NCBI RefSeq assembly: GCF_032714495.1 | Contig: NZ_JAWDKB010000008.1 | Coordinates: 1-50,752 of the forward strand | DNA from: Methanorbis rubei | GTDB lineage: Archaea > Halobacteriota > Methanomicrobia > Methanomicrobiales > Methanocorpusculaceae | Length of the DNA stretch: 50,752 nucleotides | Direction of reading: 5' to 3' | In this document: positions 1 through 8,303 of the stretch, piece by piece | How the letters are laid out: every line of letters starts with the position of its first letter | Position numbering within the stretch: position 1 is the stretch's first letter | Position numbers and translations under genes: made by a program | Notes under the pieces: generated by a model | What the model was told of the DNA's origin: nothing | Databases searched by the model: none | Seen by the model: the letters and a program-made list of their open reading frames with translations, nothing else

Positions 1-11
1 CCCCCCCTCCC

Positions 12-47
12 GAGCACTTTCACACCACGCGCCCCTCCCTTCATATA
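12..47 (+). promoter_or_regulatory. Promoter with the same upstream motif as radA
   Basis: Positions 12-31 read GAGCACTTTCACACCACGCG. The same 20 bp with one mismatch occurs at 8209-8228 in front of radA. Both copies are followed about 10 bp later by a TATA-like box (CATATA at 42-47 here). The shared motif and spacing suggest a common activator or repressor site. No convincing gene follows within 400 bp, so its target here is unknown. Confidence 0.5.
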
Positions 48-545
48 CTCTCCCCGCAAATCACATCAGTACCAGCTCTCCTTTCGCACCAACCCAGTGC
101 CCAACGAAGAACAACCCTCAGCAGCAACCCACAAAAGCTCCGGTCGCATAACCCCGCCCAGGGAAACACAACCGCGAACAAGCCTCACGATCATGACCGA
201 ACAGATCCTCTGAGCCCGGATGTCATCATGGATTCCCAGCTGAGGACAACCGGAACAAAACTATCCGGTGCAACCAGGGAAACGGGACACAAACTCCCGA
301 TCAAACTCATCAAACCAAACCAAAAACCACTCCAAAACAGCCTACGCCATTTGAAAAAAATCGCAGATGCAGGAACTTCTCAAAAGTACCGCAGAAAGCA
401 GGACATACCCACACAAACCGCACAAAAACACCAAAAACCAAACAAAACGTGTCAGAAAAACCACTCGTTAAACCAAAGTAGAACCTATTGAATACTGGGG
501 AAGCGGCACCCCACAAAACACACAGCCGCAGACATAGATAACATC
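48..545. other. A+C-rich stretch without a convincing gene
   Basis: The given strand is strongly enriched in A and C and poor in G and T over several hundred bases. Open frames exist (for example 228-491), but their lysine-, glutamine- and threonine-rich products simply mirror the composition. I see no RNA gene, repeat or domain. It could be decayed mobile-element sequence or a strand-biased untranslated transcript from the promoter at 12-47. Confidence 0.4.
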
Positions 546-758
546 ATGACACATCAGAGAACAAGAATCCGAAAAAACCTCGGTCAGCTCATGCAGGAAA
601 CCTCCCGCCAGAACTACACCGTCAACATCCATGTCCTCACAACCGAAGAAATGGCAGCAGAAATCGTCAACACCATCCGCACAACCGGCATGACACGAAG
701 CGACACCATCCGCCATATCCTCAAAACAGGACTCGACCAGATCAAAAAGGCACCATGA
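546..758 (+). CDS. Small ribbon-helix-helix (CopG/Arc-like) protein
   Basis: The 70-residue product has a basic N-terminus and then the classic RHH order. A beta strand (YTVNIHVL, about residues 24-31) is followed by helix A (TTEEMAAEIVNTIR) and helix B starting TRSDTIRHILK. Such proteins bind DNA as dimers and usually repress their own operon in plasmids, viruses and toxin-antitoxin loci. No toxin-like frame follows directly. The gene stands alone about 380 bp upstream of the five-gene cassette, whose first protein is also RHH-like, so the two may belong to one mobile element. The family assignment rests on secondary-structure pattern only. Codon use follows the A+C-rich strand. Confidence 0.6.
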   Translation: MTHQRTRIRKNLGQLMQETSRQNYTVNIHVLTTEEMAAEIVNTIRTTGMTRSDTIRHILKTGLDQIKKAP

Positions 759-1142
759 CAACAAAAAACAGCGTCTGCCCCATTCCCCGAGTCAAAGCAG
801 GAAACAGAACAGACACTCACTTATTTGTCGTCACCACCTAATCACCGTATCGGACAACAACCGACACGGCCACTCACCCTTTTTGAACCATCAAAATGAT
901 GCTAGATACCAGATACCATCTCTCACATCTCAATCCAAAAACACACAACTAAAAAAAATCCCGCACACTCACAAAACACACAACAGTGCTCCGTAAGTAC
1001 TCTCGTGTTATATCTTTCTTTCTAAAAATATATAAATGTGAGTATTATCTGGATAGAAAAAAACCACCATCACCATCTCACCAAACAGTTGTGAGAAGTG
1101 GCATCAAGCATCAAGCATCAAATCTCCACCATCGAGACCATC
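759..1142. promoter_or_regulatory. Spacer with promoter for the HNH cassette
   Basis: No gene is visible in this spacer. An AT-rich block at 1024-1038 contains AAATATATAAATG, a strong archaeal TATA box, which would start transcription near 1060. The 80-nt leader holds three perfect tandem copies of the heptamer GCATCAA (1101-1121) just before the first start codon at 1143. The heptamers could be an operator or a slippage-prone tract. Confidence 0.5.
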
Positions 1143-1577
1143 ATGCGAAAACACATCTACCTGATACTCACCAAAGAAGAAAACGACCTTCTTGACGACA
1201 TCGTTCGCAGTGCAGGATTCAGCACCCGCACCGAATACATCGCCGCCGCCGTAAAAACCACACTCTACGGACTCAACACCGGAGAATGGATCGAAAAAAT
1301 CCGCAAACTCGCAACCGACAAAAATCGGGCCGAAACAGTATTCTTCGCACTCCTCACCGAACTCGCCTTCCCTGCAATCGCCATGAAAGGCAGCAAAATC
1401 GCCCTTGAAGCACTCATCGAAGAACTCAAAAGCGAAATGTACAACAGAACCGGCATCGTCCCTGAAACCAGCGAACTCGAACTACTCGCAGGCGAGTACG
1501 AAACCCTCTACCGACCTGAACTCCTCGCATACCGAACCGAAACCCGCACACGCACCTATCTGGAGGAAAACCCATGA
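1143..1577 (+). CDS. RHH-type DNA-binding protein, first gene of mobile cassette
   Basis: The 144-residue protein opens with an RHH-like unit: strand HIYLILT, helix EENDLLDDIVRSAG, then STRTEYIAAAVKTTL. A longer, mostly helical C-terminal part has no recognised domain. I start it at the ATG at 1143 because the RHH strand then begins at residue 4, as is usual. The frame opens 45 bp earlier but covers the GCATCAA heptamer repeats. Its stop overlaps the next start by four bases (ATGA at 1574), so the two are translationally coupled. The likely role is autoregulator or DNA-binding partner of the HNH protein. No close relative is recognised. Confidence 0.65.
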   Translation: MRKHIYLILTKEENDLLDDIVRSAGFSTRTEYIAAAVKTTLYGLNTGEWIEKIRKLATDKNRAETVFFALLTELAFPAIAMKGSKIALEALIEELKSEMYNRTGIVPETSELELLAGEYETLYRPELLAYRTETRTRTYLEENP

Positions 1578-2119
1578 CCACCGCCCTCTCCCTCATCTCT
1601 CCTCCCCCAACCCGCTACTCCCCGCCCCCGCTCATCCACGCAGGCGACTACGCAGCATGGTACAAACACGCAACCGGTGAATGGATCTACGACTTCGTGA
1701 ACGGCCAGATCACCAACCGCCGCACCGGACGCCTCGTCCCCTTCCGCGTAAAACCGAACGGTTACCTCGAAGCAGACGTCATCGTCAAAGGCGTCCGCAT
1801 CCATGTCAGAAAACATCGTGCAATCTGGCTTGCGGCGCACGGCATCCTCGCAATCCCGGTCGATTACGCACTTGAAGTTGACCACATCAACCACAACCGC
1901 TTTGACTGCCGGCTCGAAAACCTCAGACTTGTTCGGCCCGAAGAAAACCGAAAGAATCGAATCCGCTTCTTCGATGATCCCGCAGTTCGCGAAATCCGCA
2001 GACGTCACCGCGAAGAGTCTGCCTCCTTCACCGAACTTGCCCGCGAGTTCGGCGTCTGTGCAAGCACCATCAGCCGCATCGTCAAACGCCAGACCTACAA
2101 GGGGGTCTCTGATGACTGA
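1574..2119 (+). CDS. HNH endonuclease with C-terminal helix-turn-helix
   Basis: This 181-residue protein has an HNH core of the phage/homing-endonuclease kind. It shows HRAIWLAAHG, then LEVDHINHNRFDCRLENLRLV (about residues 95-115) with the Asp-His pair and the Asn residues that hold the metal. This is followed by a basic segment and a helix-turn-helix near the end (FTELAREFGVCASTISRIVKR). The N-terminal part (WYKHATGEWIYDFVNGQI) resembles the NUMOD-like lead-in of such enzymes. It would cut or nick DNA at a site chosen by the HTH. Overlaps with both neighbours place it in one transcript. HNH proteins of this type are typical of archaeal and bacterial virus genomes. The domain call is strong; the biological role is inferred. 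Confidence 0.85.
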   Translation: MTTALSLISPPPTRYSPPPLIHAGDYAAWYKHATGEWIYDFVNGQITNRRTGRLVPFRVKPNGYLEADVIVKGVRIHVRKHRAIWLAAHGILAIPVDYALEVDHINHNRFDCRLENLRLVRPEENRKNRIRFFDDPAVREIRRRHREESASFTELAREFGVCASTISRIVKRQTYKGVSDD

Positions 2120-2360
2120 CTATCGCGAGACTATCTACACCTGTCCCTCCTGCGGGACCGCCGTCAAAATTCCTGAGTTCGGTGATGAACTGCCGGCGAC
2201 CGAGCCGATTCTGCTCTGTCCCCGTTGCGGCTGCTTTGCGTACCGCACCAGTTCTGAAGAGCAGTATGTTCTGCAAAGCTTCTGCCGATGCAGAAGAGAG
2301 GCAAACACTATCATTACCAGCCGAAATGTGGAGAAAGCGGCAGGAGACAACAGACGATGA
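2112..2360 (+). CDS. Small zinc-ribbon protein
   Basis: The 82-residue product carries CPSCG (residues 10-14) and CPRCG (about 37-41), a two-CxxC zinc ribbon, followed by a basic tail with a further CRCRRE. The start at 2112 overlaps the stop of the HNH gene, and its own stop overlaps the next start (ATGA, 2357). The role is unknown. Zinc ribbons of this size occur in virus-encoded transcription or packaging helpers. No catalytic motif is seen. Confidence 0.7.
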   Translation: MTDYRETIYTCPSCGTAVKIPEFGDELPATEPILLCPRCGCFAYRTSSEEQYVLQSFCRCRREANTIITSRNVEKAAGDNRR

Positions 2361-2860
2361 AGCTCGCAAGCGAACTTCTCGACTGTGTCGCGAAAGCCTA
2401 CCCCTGTCCAGAAGTTGAAGCAGATGCCTATGCGGCAGCTTACTGGCATCAGGAGATCGAGTATCTTCTGACCGCGGCCACAGAACTACTCAACGCCCGT
2501 CATCAGGAGATTCTTCAGATCATCGAGGACGAGCATCTGGTGTCCGATGCTTTCAGCATCCAGACTCCGGCAGTTCCGATTCGATTCGTAGACGGAGCTG
2601 CCCTTCGTGCGGCTCTTCCCGCGGTCTACGATGCAGTCGTCCGCATTCGTGCAACCGATGCTGAGCGGTTTGTGGGACGAAGAAAGCTGTATGAGCTTTC
2701 CCGCGAAGTTGCGGGCGCTGAGCGGCTTCGCTCCGCGGAGTTTGTGAATCTCGGCGATCTGTTCCGCGAGCTTCCGGTAAATGAGGCGGAAAACTTTGTT
2801 CGGGTTAGGTATAAACCCGGTAAAACCACCGTCATCCGCATTTCCGAGGAGGAAGAATGA
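2357..2860 (+). CDS. Hypothetical protein of HNH cassette
   Basis: I do not recognise this 167-residue protein. It is predicted mostly alpha-helical and acidic, with an Ala-, Glu- and Tyr-rich N-terminal half (about residues 1-60) and an Arg-rich stretch around 95-125. It ends in a short beta-like segment (VRVRYKPGKTTVIRI) and an acidic tail. It shows no signal peptide, membrane segment or catalytic signature. The ATG at 2357 overlaps the previous stop, and its stop overlaps the next start, so it is an integral member of the five-gene cassette. A longer reading frame upstream is just a shadow of the zinc-ribbon gene. Confidence 0.6.
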   Translation: MKLASELLDCVAKAYPCPEVEADAYAAAYWHQEIEYLLTAATELLNARHQEILQIIEDEHLVSDAFSIQTPAVPIRFVDGAALRAALPAVYDAVVRIRATDAERFVGRRKLYELSREVAGAERLRSAEFVNLGDLFRELPVNEAENFVRVRYKPGKTTVIRISEEEE

Positions 2861-3054
2861 TCTGGCATCAGTATCCCGAGCTGGTTGACCGCCGCATTCT
2901 CTGGGGCTATGTGCAGGAAGGTCTCTCCGTGCGGGAGATTTCTGTGCGGGTCGGCTGTTCCCGCAGCTCGGTCGAGAGTGCTCTCAAAGCGCACGGCATC
3001 AGGCGTCCGGTTGTCTCCGTGCCCGAGGAGATGCGGGAGAAGCTTCGGCTGTGA
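2857..3054 (+). CDS. Small helix-turn-helix protein
   Basis: The 65-residue protein is almost entirely one HTH: GYVQEGLSVREISVRVGCSRSSVESALKAHGI (residues 17-48), like resolvase C-termini or small terminase subunits. It closes the overlapping cassette. A T-rich tail (3057-3074) follows and could end the transcript. Its likely job is site recognition on DNA together with the HNH enzyme. This is inferred from context. Confidence 0.65.
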   Translation: MIWHQYPELVDRRILWGYVQEGLSVREISVRVGCSRSSVESALKAHGIRRPVVSVPEEMREKLRL

Positions 3055-3113
3055 AATTTTATTTTATTTTTTTGAGAAATAGTATAAGGGAGCGGGGGTT
3101 TCGTATGTGGCTT

Positions 3114-3494
3114 CGCTTGGAGTAACCACGGAATGCACGGAAATTTCACGGAGTTTCACGGAAATCGCATGCCTGCGGCCTGCTCACCGCTTCGCGGGAA
3201 TGCACGGAGAACGCCTGCGGCGCCGGATTCGCATGCCTTCGGCCTGCTCACCGCTTTGCGGGAATGCACGGAAGAATTAAGAGTATGAGTATGTGTTGTC
3301 TGCTATTGTTTAGAGATGCCAATCTCCTTATTTCTTCCGTGCATTCCCGCAAAGCGGTGAGCAGGCCGAAGGCATGCGAATCCGGCGCCGCAGGCGTTCT
3401 CCGTGCATTCCCGCGAAGCGGTGAGCAGGCCGCAGGCATGCGATTTCCGTGAAGCTCCGTGAAATTTCCGTGCATTCCGTGGTTACTCCAAGCG
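3114..3494. repeat. Family B palindrome B1: 163-bp near-perfect inverted repeat
   Basis: The left arm 3114-3276 and right arm 3332-3494 are each 163 bp and differ at one position by eye (GAGTTTCACGG against GAGCTTCACGG). The loop is 55 bp. The arms consist of CACGGA words plus two copies of module C per arm (3167-3200, 3231-3264; mirrored at 3344-3377, 3408-3441). The flank at 3075 (GAAATAGTATAAGGGAGC) matches the family B left flank. The element separates the HNH cassette from the lysine genes. Confidence 0.9.
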
Positions 3495-3540
3495 AGGCCA
3501 AGGATAGTTTCCCGAAGCAAACACCACCCTTTCCGTGACT

Positions 3541-3573
3541 CTTAACTATGTCAAACGCTAACATACTTACATA
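3541..3573 (+). promoter_or_regulatory. Probable dapL promoter
   Basis: CTTAACTATGTC at about 3541-3552 is a plausible TATA box some 25 bp before the ATG at 3574. There is no good ribosome binding site, so the mRNA is probably leaderless or nearly so. Confidence 0.35.
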
Positions 3574-4731
<1,158 letters not shown>

Positions 4732-4732
4732 A

Positions 4733-6034
4733 ATGAAACTCCCGGAATCCCTCGCAATCAAAAGCGGCCACCTCTACTGCGGCGACGTTGACACTGTTCA
4801 ACTCGCCGAAAAGTTCGGGACCCCGCTCTATATCACCAACGAACGCCATGTGATCAAAAACTACCGCCGCTTTGAAGCAGCCCTCAAAAAATACGTCGAC
4901 AACGTCCAGCTGCTCTACGCCGCAAAAGCAAACGAAAATCCGGTCCTCATCCAGACCCTCGCACGCGAAGGTGCGGGTGCTGACGTCTTCTCGCTCGGCG
5001 AACTGCGTGCAGCCCTTGAAGGCGGCATGCCGGCCGACAAACTGCTCTTCAACGGCAGTTCAAAAACCCAAGCAGACCTCCGTGCCGCAGTAGAACACGG
5101 CATCAAAATCTCGGTCGATTCTGTCGACGAACTCCGCCAGCTTGACGCAATCACGCAGGAACTGAAAAAACCGGTCAAGATCGGATTCCGTATCAACCCG
5201 GAGATCAACGTCCCGACCCATCCAAAAATTGCAACCGGCATCAAAAACAGCAAATTCGGCATTCCTGCTGAAATGATTCTTGACGCATATAAGGAAGCCC
5301 TCGCCTGCAAGTACATCACTCCGGTCGGCATGCACTGCCATATCGGATCCCAGATCCTTGAGATCGAGCCGTTCGCAATCGCCTGCGGCGTCATGATGAA
5401 GGTGGCAAAAGAGGTAACCAAACTCGGCGTGAAGCTGGAGTTCGTCGACTTCGGCGGAGGACTCGGCATTCCCTATCACCGCGGAGAAAACCCTGACAAG
5501 GCTCCAACTCCGGAAGAGTATGCAGCAGCCGTTATGCCGGTGTTTGTTGCGGCCTGCAAAGAAGCAGGAATCTCTCCTGCGTTCTGGGTCGAGCCCGGAC
5601 GCTGGATGGTGGGCGAGTCGACCGTTCTTCTGACCAAGGTCAACTCGGTCAAACGCGTTCACAAGACCTTCATCAACGTGGACGCAGGATTCAATCTCCT
5701 CATCCGTCCGGCGATGTATGACTCCTGGCATGAGGTCATTGTTGCAAACAAAGCCGACGCTCCCGCAAAAATTACGGCAACCGTTACCGGCCCGATCTGT
5801 GAGACCGGCGATATTCTTGCAGCAGACCGGAATCTCCCGGAAACCGTGACCGGCGATATCGTCGCGGTTCTCGATGCAGGAGCATATGGCTATGCGATGT
5901 CTTCGCAGTACAACAGTCGTCCGCGGTGTCCTGAGGTTCTCGTGAACGGCGATAAGGCTGAACTGATGCGTCGTGCCGAAACCTATGAGGACATGACGGC
6001 AACGGTTGTTTACCCGTCCTGGCACAGGAAATAA
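4733..6034 (+). CDS. lysA: Diaminopimelate decarboxylase
   Basis: This 433-residue fold-type III PLP enzyme makes L-lysine from meso-diaminopimelate. The N-terminal barrel has LLYAAKANENP with the PLP lysine at residue 65, HCHIGSQ near 200, and the phosphate-binding FGGGLGIPY near 243. The C-terminal part has VEPGRWMVG, CETGD and AGAYGYAMSSQYN, the cofactor and substrate residues of LysA. The gene begins one base after the dapL stop, so the two form an operon. The product's LL to meso conversion needs DapF, which is not in this window. Confidence 0.95.
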   Translation: MKLPESLAIKSGHLYCGDVDTVQLAEKFGTPLYITNERHVIKNYRRFEAALKKYVDNVQLLYAAKANENPVLIQTLAREGAGADVFSLGELRAALEGGMPADKLLFNGSSKTQADLRAAVEHGIKISVDSVDELRQLDAITQELKKPVKIGFRINPEINVPTHPKIATGIKNSKFGIPAEMILDAYKEALACKYITPVGMHCHIGSQILEIEPFAIACGVMMKVAKEVTKLGVKLEFVDFGGGLGIPYHRGENPDKAPTPEEYAAAVMPVFVAACKEAGISPAFWVEPGRWMVGESTVLLTKVNSVKRVHKTFINVDAGFNLLIRPAMYDSWHEVIVANKADAPAKITATVTGPICETGDILAADRNLPETVTGDIVAVLDAGAYGYAMSSQYNSRPRCPEVLVNGDKAELMRRAETYEDMTATVVYPSWHRK

Positions 6035-6036
6035 TC

Positions 6037-7332
6037 ATGCATTACGCACTTGTCTCCGACCTGCTGACCAAAGAAGCGTTTGATGAGCGGGTGGAGAACA
6101 AGTGCGAGCAGCTTTGCGGCGCAGTTGACGAAGTCTGCGCCGCTATGCTGGTGGTGGAGGAGCTTGGTCGAAGCCATATTCGAATCGGTGCGATCAAAAG
6201 CACCACGACCGCACTCGTGTCTTTTTTTGGAAAAATTCTGGAGGTAACTCCTCCCCGCGAGTTTTCCCGCGAGGGAGGGGGAGGGAGAGAGGGCGAGGAG
6301 GCTGAGCCGGGACTCGTCGCCTCGATGATTCTCGGCGATCCGACGGGAACCGTGAAGATGACGCTCTGGGATGCGCAGGCCGCGGCAGTCTCTGAGCTTG
6401 AGGTAGGCTCAGTTGTTGAGGTGATTGCAAAACCTCGTTCCGGATACCGGAACGAGGTGACGTGCGCAGCTCTTAGGCCCAGTCAGGTTCGAATCGTTGA
6501 GACGAAGCGGCCGCCGAAGTCTGAGGCGATGACGGTCCCGCTCGCAGCAAAAATTCTTTTTATCGCACCGGTTCGCGAGATTCCCCGACGTGATGGTTCG
6601 ATGTCTGAGCTTCTGGAGATAATTGTCGGCGATTCATCCGGCACGGCACGGATTATCACCTGGTCGCCCGAACTTTTCGAGGAACTCGAAGAGGGAATGT
6701 CCGTGAGTTTTGCGGGTCTTACCAGAAAAGAGGAGGAGGATGTGGTTGAGTACGTGGCAGGCGACAATGTGGTGATAACGCCGCATGCCGACATATCTGT
6801 CCTCTCCTGCGATGCAGGAGATGTCGTCGAAGGCCAGACCTCTGTTGTCACGGGCGTTGCACTTTCTGCTTCGCAGGTCAGGACGTTTGTTACCAGACGC
6901 GGGAACGAATCCCGCGTGAAAAATATTCGGCTCGGCAGCGAGAAAGGCACATCCTTTGTCAATGTTGCCTGCTGGAACGAGGCTGCGGACGCCGCAGTCG
7001 TTGCCGGAGATCTGCTGGAGGTCATCAATGCTCAGGCGAAGCTGAACAAATACGGCGAGATTGAGCTGTCGATCGGGCGCGGTTCGGTTCTGCGGGGACG
7101 CGAGGGCACGGGAGTTTTTGGAACCGCCGCAGGCATGATAATCCCGCGAGCGGAAGGACTGACGATTGATGACGGTACATGCGCCCGGATTCTTTCCGGT
7201 GATACCAAACTTCCTCCGGCAGCGATGGCGAGAGTTTCCGGGTTGTGCACAAACTCCCGCATCTTGGTTGAGGAGGCAGAGGTCGAGGAGCTTTCGCCAG
7301 CCGCTCTTCGCGAGCGGCTTTTGCGGCTCTGA
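6037..7332 (+). CDS. rpa: Single-stranded DNA-binding protein RPA (three OB folds)
   Basis: The 431-residue protein contains three OB-fold units with the same core. These are GDPTGTVKMTLWD (about residue 98), GDSSGTARIITW (about 196) and GSEKGTSFVNVACW (about 298), each followed by the usual beta strands. This is the layout of euryarchaeal replication factor A, which coats single-stranded DNA in replication, repair and recombination. An acidic Gly/Glu insertion (residues 78-92) precedes the first fold and is encoded by a purine run. It lies two bases behind lysA and may be co-transcribed. The radA gene further on suits a replication/recombination role. No zinc finger is obvious, unlike some archaeal RPA41 forms. 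Confidence 0.88.
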   Translation: MHYALVSDLLTKEAFDERVENKCEQLCGAVDEVCAAMLVVEELGRSHIRIGAIKSTTTALVSFFGKILEVTPPREFSREGGGGREGEEAEPGLVASMILGDPTGTVKMTLWDAQAAAVSELEVGSVVEVIAKPRSGYRNEVTCAALRPSQVRIVETKRPPKSEAMTVPLAAKILFIAPVREIPRRDGSMSELLEIIVGDSSGTARIITWSPELFEELEEGMSVSFAGLTRKEEEDVVEYVAGDNVVITPHADISVLSCDAGDVVEGQTSVVTGVALSASQVRTFVTRRGNESRVKNIRLGSEKGTSFVNVACWNEAADAAVVAGDLLEVINAQAKLNKYGEIELSIGRGSVLRGREGTGVFGTAAGMIIPRAEGLTIDDGTCARILSGDTKLPPAAMARVSGLCTNSRILVEEAEVEELSPAALRERLLRL

Positions 7333-7345
7333 TTTTTCAGAGTCC
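7325..7345. terminator. Bidirectional terminator-like hairpin
   Basis: GGCTCTGA pairs with TCAGAGTCC across a TTTT loop with one bulge, followed by a T-rich run (TACTTTTTCTTTTA). It sits where the RPA gene and the small minus-strand gene end. Confidence 0.55.
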
Positions 7346-7522
7346 TACTTTTTCTTTTATCCGTCTTTTGGCATATGCGGCGAATGCGTCGCGGCATTCG
7401 GGTGAGGAGAGGAAGTCGTAGGCTACCTGTTCGATGACCGGCCCAATGACCGGATTTTTTGCGAGATCTCCTGCTGCGCTGAGCAGTGCGGATTTGAAGG
7501 ATGCGTCGTTGGTTTCTGGCAT
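7337..7522 (-). CDS. Small helical hypothetical protein
   Basis: The 61-residue product has the amphipathic pattern of a short helical protein: SFKSALLSAAGDLAKNPVIGPVIEQVAYDFL, then ECRDAFAAYAKRRIKEKVGL. It has no signal peptide and no known motif. It converges with the RPA gene and ends five bases from it, sharing the terminator hairpin. The composition looks like a real, highly expressed small protein rather than a shadow frame. The function is unknown. Weak support comes from a possible TATA-like CTCATATGC upstream on its strand. Confidence 0.55.
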   Translation of the reverse strand: MPETNDASFKSALLSAAGDLAKNPVIGPVIEQVAYDFLSSPECRDAFAAYAKRRIKEKVGL

Positions 7523-7594
7523 AGTTTAGGGTGTGATGAGATTGCATATGAGGGTATGGATGGTGACTATTTGCGTGCTTGGTCGTGCTTTGTT

Positions 7595-8143
7595 GCTCCG
7601 CCCACGGAAAATCGGAATACGCGGAAAAACATCACGGAGCAGACGTGAACATCACGGAAGAAAAATTATTTTGGAATAGGACTTACGCGATATGAAATAC
7701 CATAAGAAAAAGGGATTCTCCGTCCTTGATTTTATTTGGGGTAACCACGGAACACACTGAACACACGGAATTCCACGGAAAAAAAACACAGAATACCGCT
7801 TCGCTTACGGAAAACACGGAAAGCCTAAGTGTACGGGTATCGTGTATCTGTCACCGCTTTGAGATGCCAACTTTCTTAGGCTTTCCGTGTTTTCCGTAAG
7901 CGAAGCGGTATTCTGTGTTTTTTTTTCCGTGGAATTCCGTGTGTTCAGTGTGTTCCGTGGTTACTCCAAGTGAGACCACCTACAGAAAAATTCCAAACAA
8001 TGAAACTCATCACCGCGTAACTTCTATTGGAATTTTTGTTATGTCCTTGTCTGCTCTATGATCTTTTTTTGTGAAATTTCCGTGCTGTTCACGTCTGCTC
8101 CGTGATGTTTTTTTCGTGTGTTCCGCTTTTCCGTGGGCGGAGC
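7595..8143. repeat. Family A palindrome A1 with family B element nested inside
   Basis: The left end GCTCCGCCCACGGAAAA (7595) and right end TTTTCCGTGGGCGGAGC (to 8143) are perfect inverted repeats. Inward of these, CACGGAGCAGACGTGAAC (left) faces GTTCACGTCTGCTCCGTG (right). Element B2 occupies the loop. No gene is present in the spacer 7523-8303 apart from the radA promoter. Confidence 0.9.
7671..8035. repeat. Family B palindrome B2
   Basis: Terminal inverted repeats GGAATAGGACTTACGCG (left) and CGCGTAACTTCTATTGG (right) enclose a long hairpin. The arms are about 7737-7829 and 7875-7969, with the family's loop at 7830-7874 (GTACGGGTATCGTGTAT ... GAGATGCCAACTTT). The arms read as spaced CACGGA words and a CAGAATACCGCTTCGCTTACGG block mirrored on the other side. 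Confidence 0.88.
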
Positions 8144-8208
8144 TGACCAATCCCAAACTGTATTCACCAATAAACGAATGTATGATCAAAGCTGATGAAG
8201 ACAAAAAG

Positions 8209-8303
8209 GAGCACTTTCACCCCACGCGGTCTGGGGTTTATATGCCGGTCTGTCGATGTTAATAGTATATCTCAACAACATCAAAGAAAGGAGAAAAGAA
8301 GAT
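8209..8303 (+). promoter_or_regulatory. radA promoter and leader
   Basis: The 20-bp motif at 8209-8228 (GAGCACTTTCACCCCACGCG) matches positions 12-31 of the window. A small inverted repeat CCCCA...TGGGG (8220-8236) overlaps it. TTATATG follows at 8237-8243 as TATA box. A ribosome binding site, AAAGGAG (8287-8293), precedes the ATG at 8304. Confidence 0.6.

Noticed and set aside
228-491. 87-residue open frame rich in Lys, Gln and Thr
   Set aside because: Composition follows the A+C-rich strand, there is no ribosome binding site and no domain pattern.
7595-8143. Could the CACGGA-word repeats be a CRISPR array?
   Set aside because: The words are unevenly spaced (about 7-14 bp), are mirrored as inverted repeats and have no unique 30-40 bp spacers; no cas genes are present.
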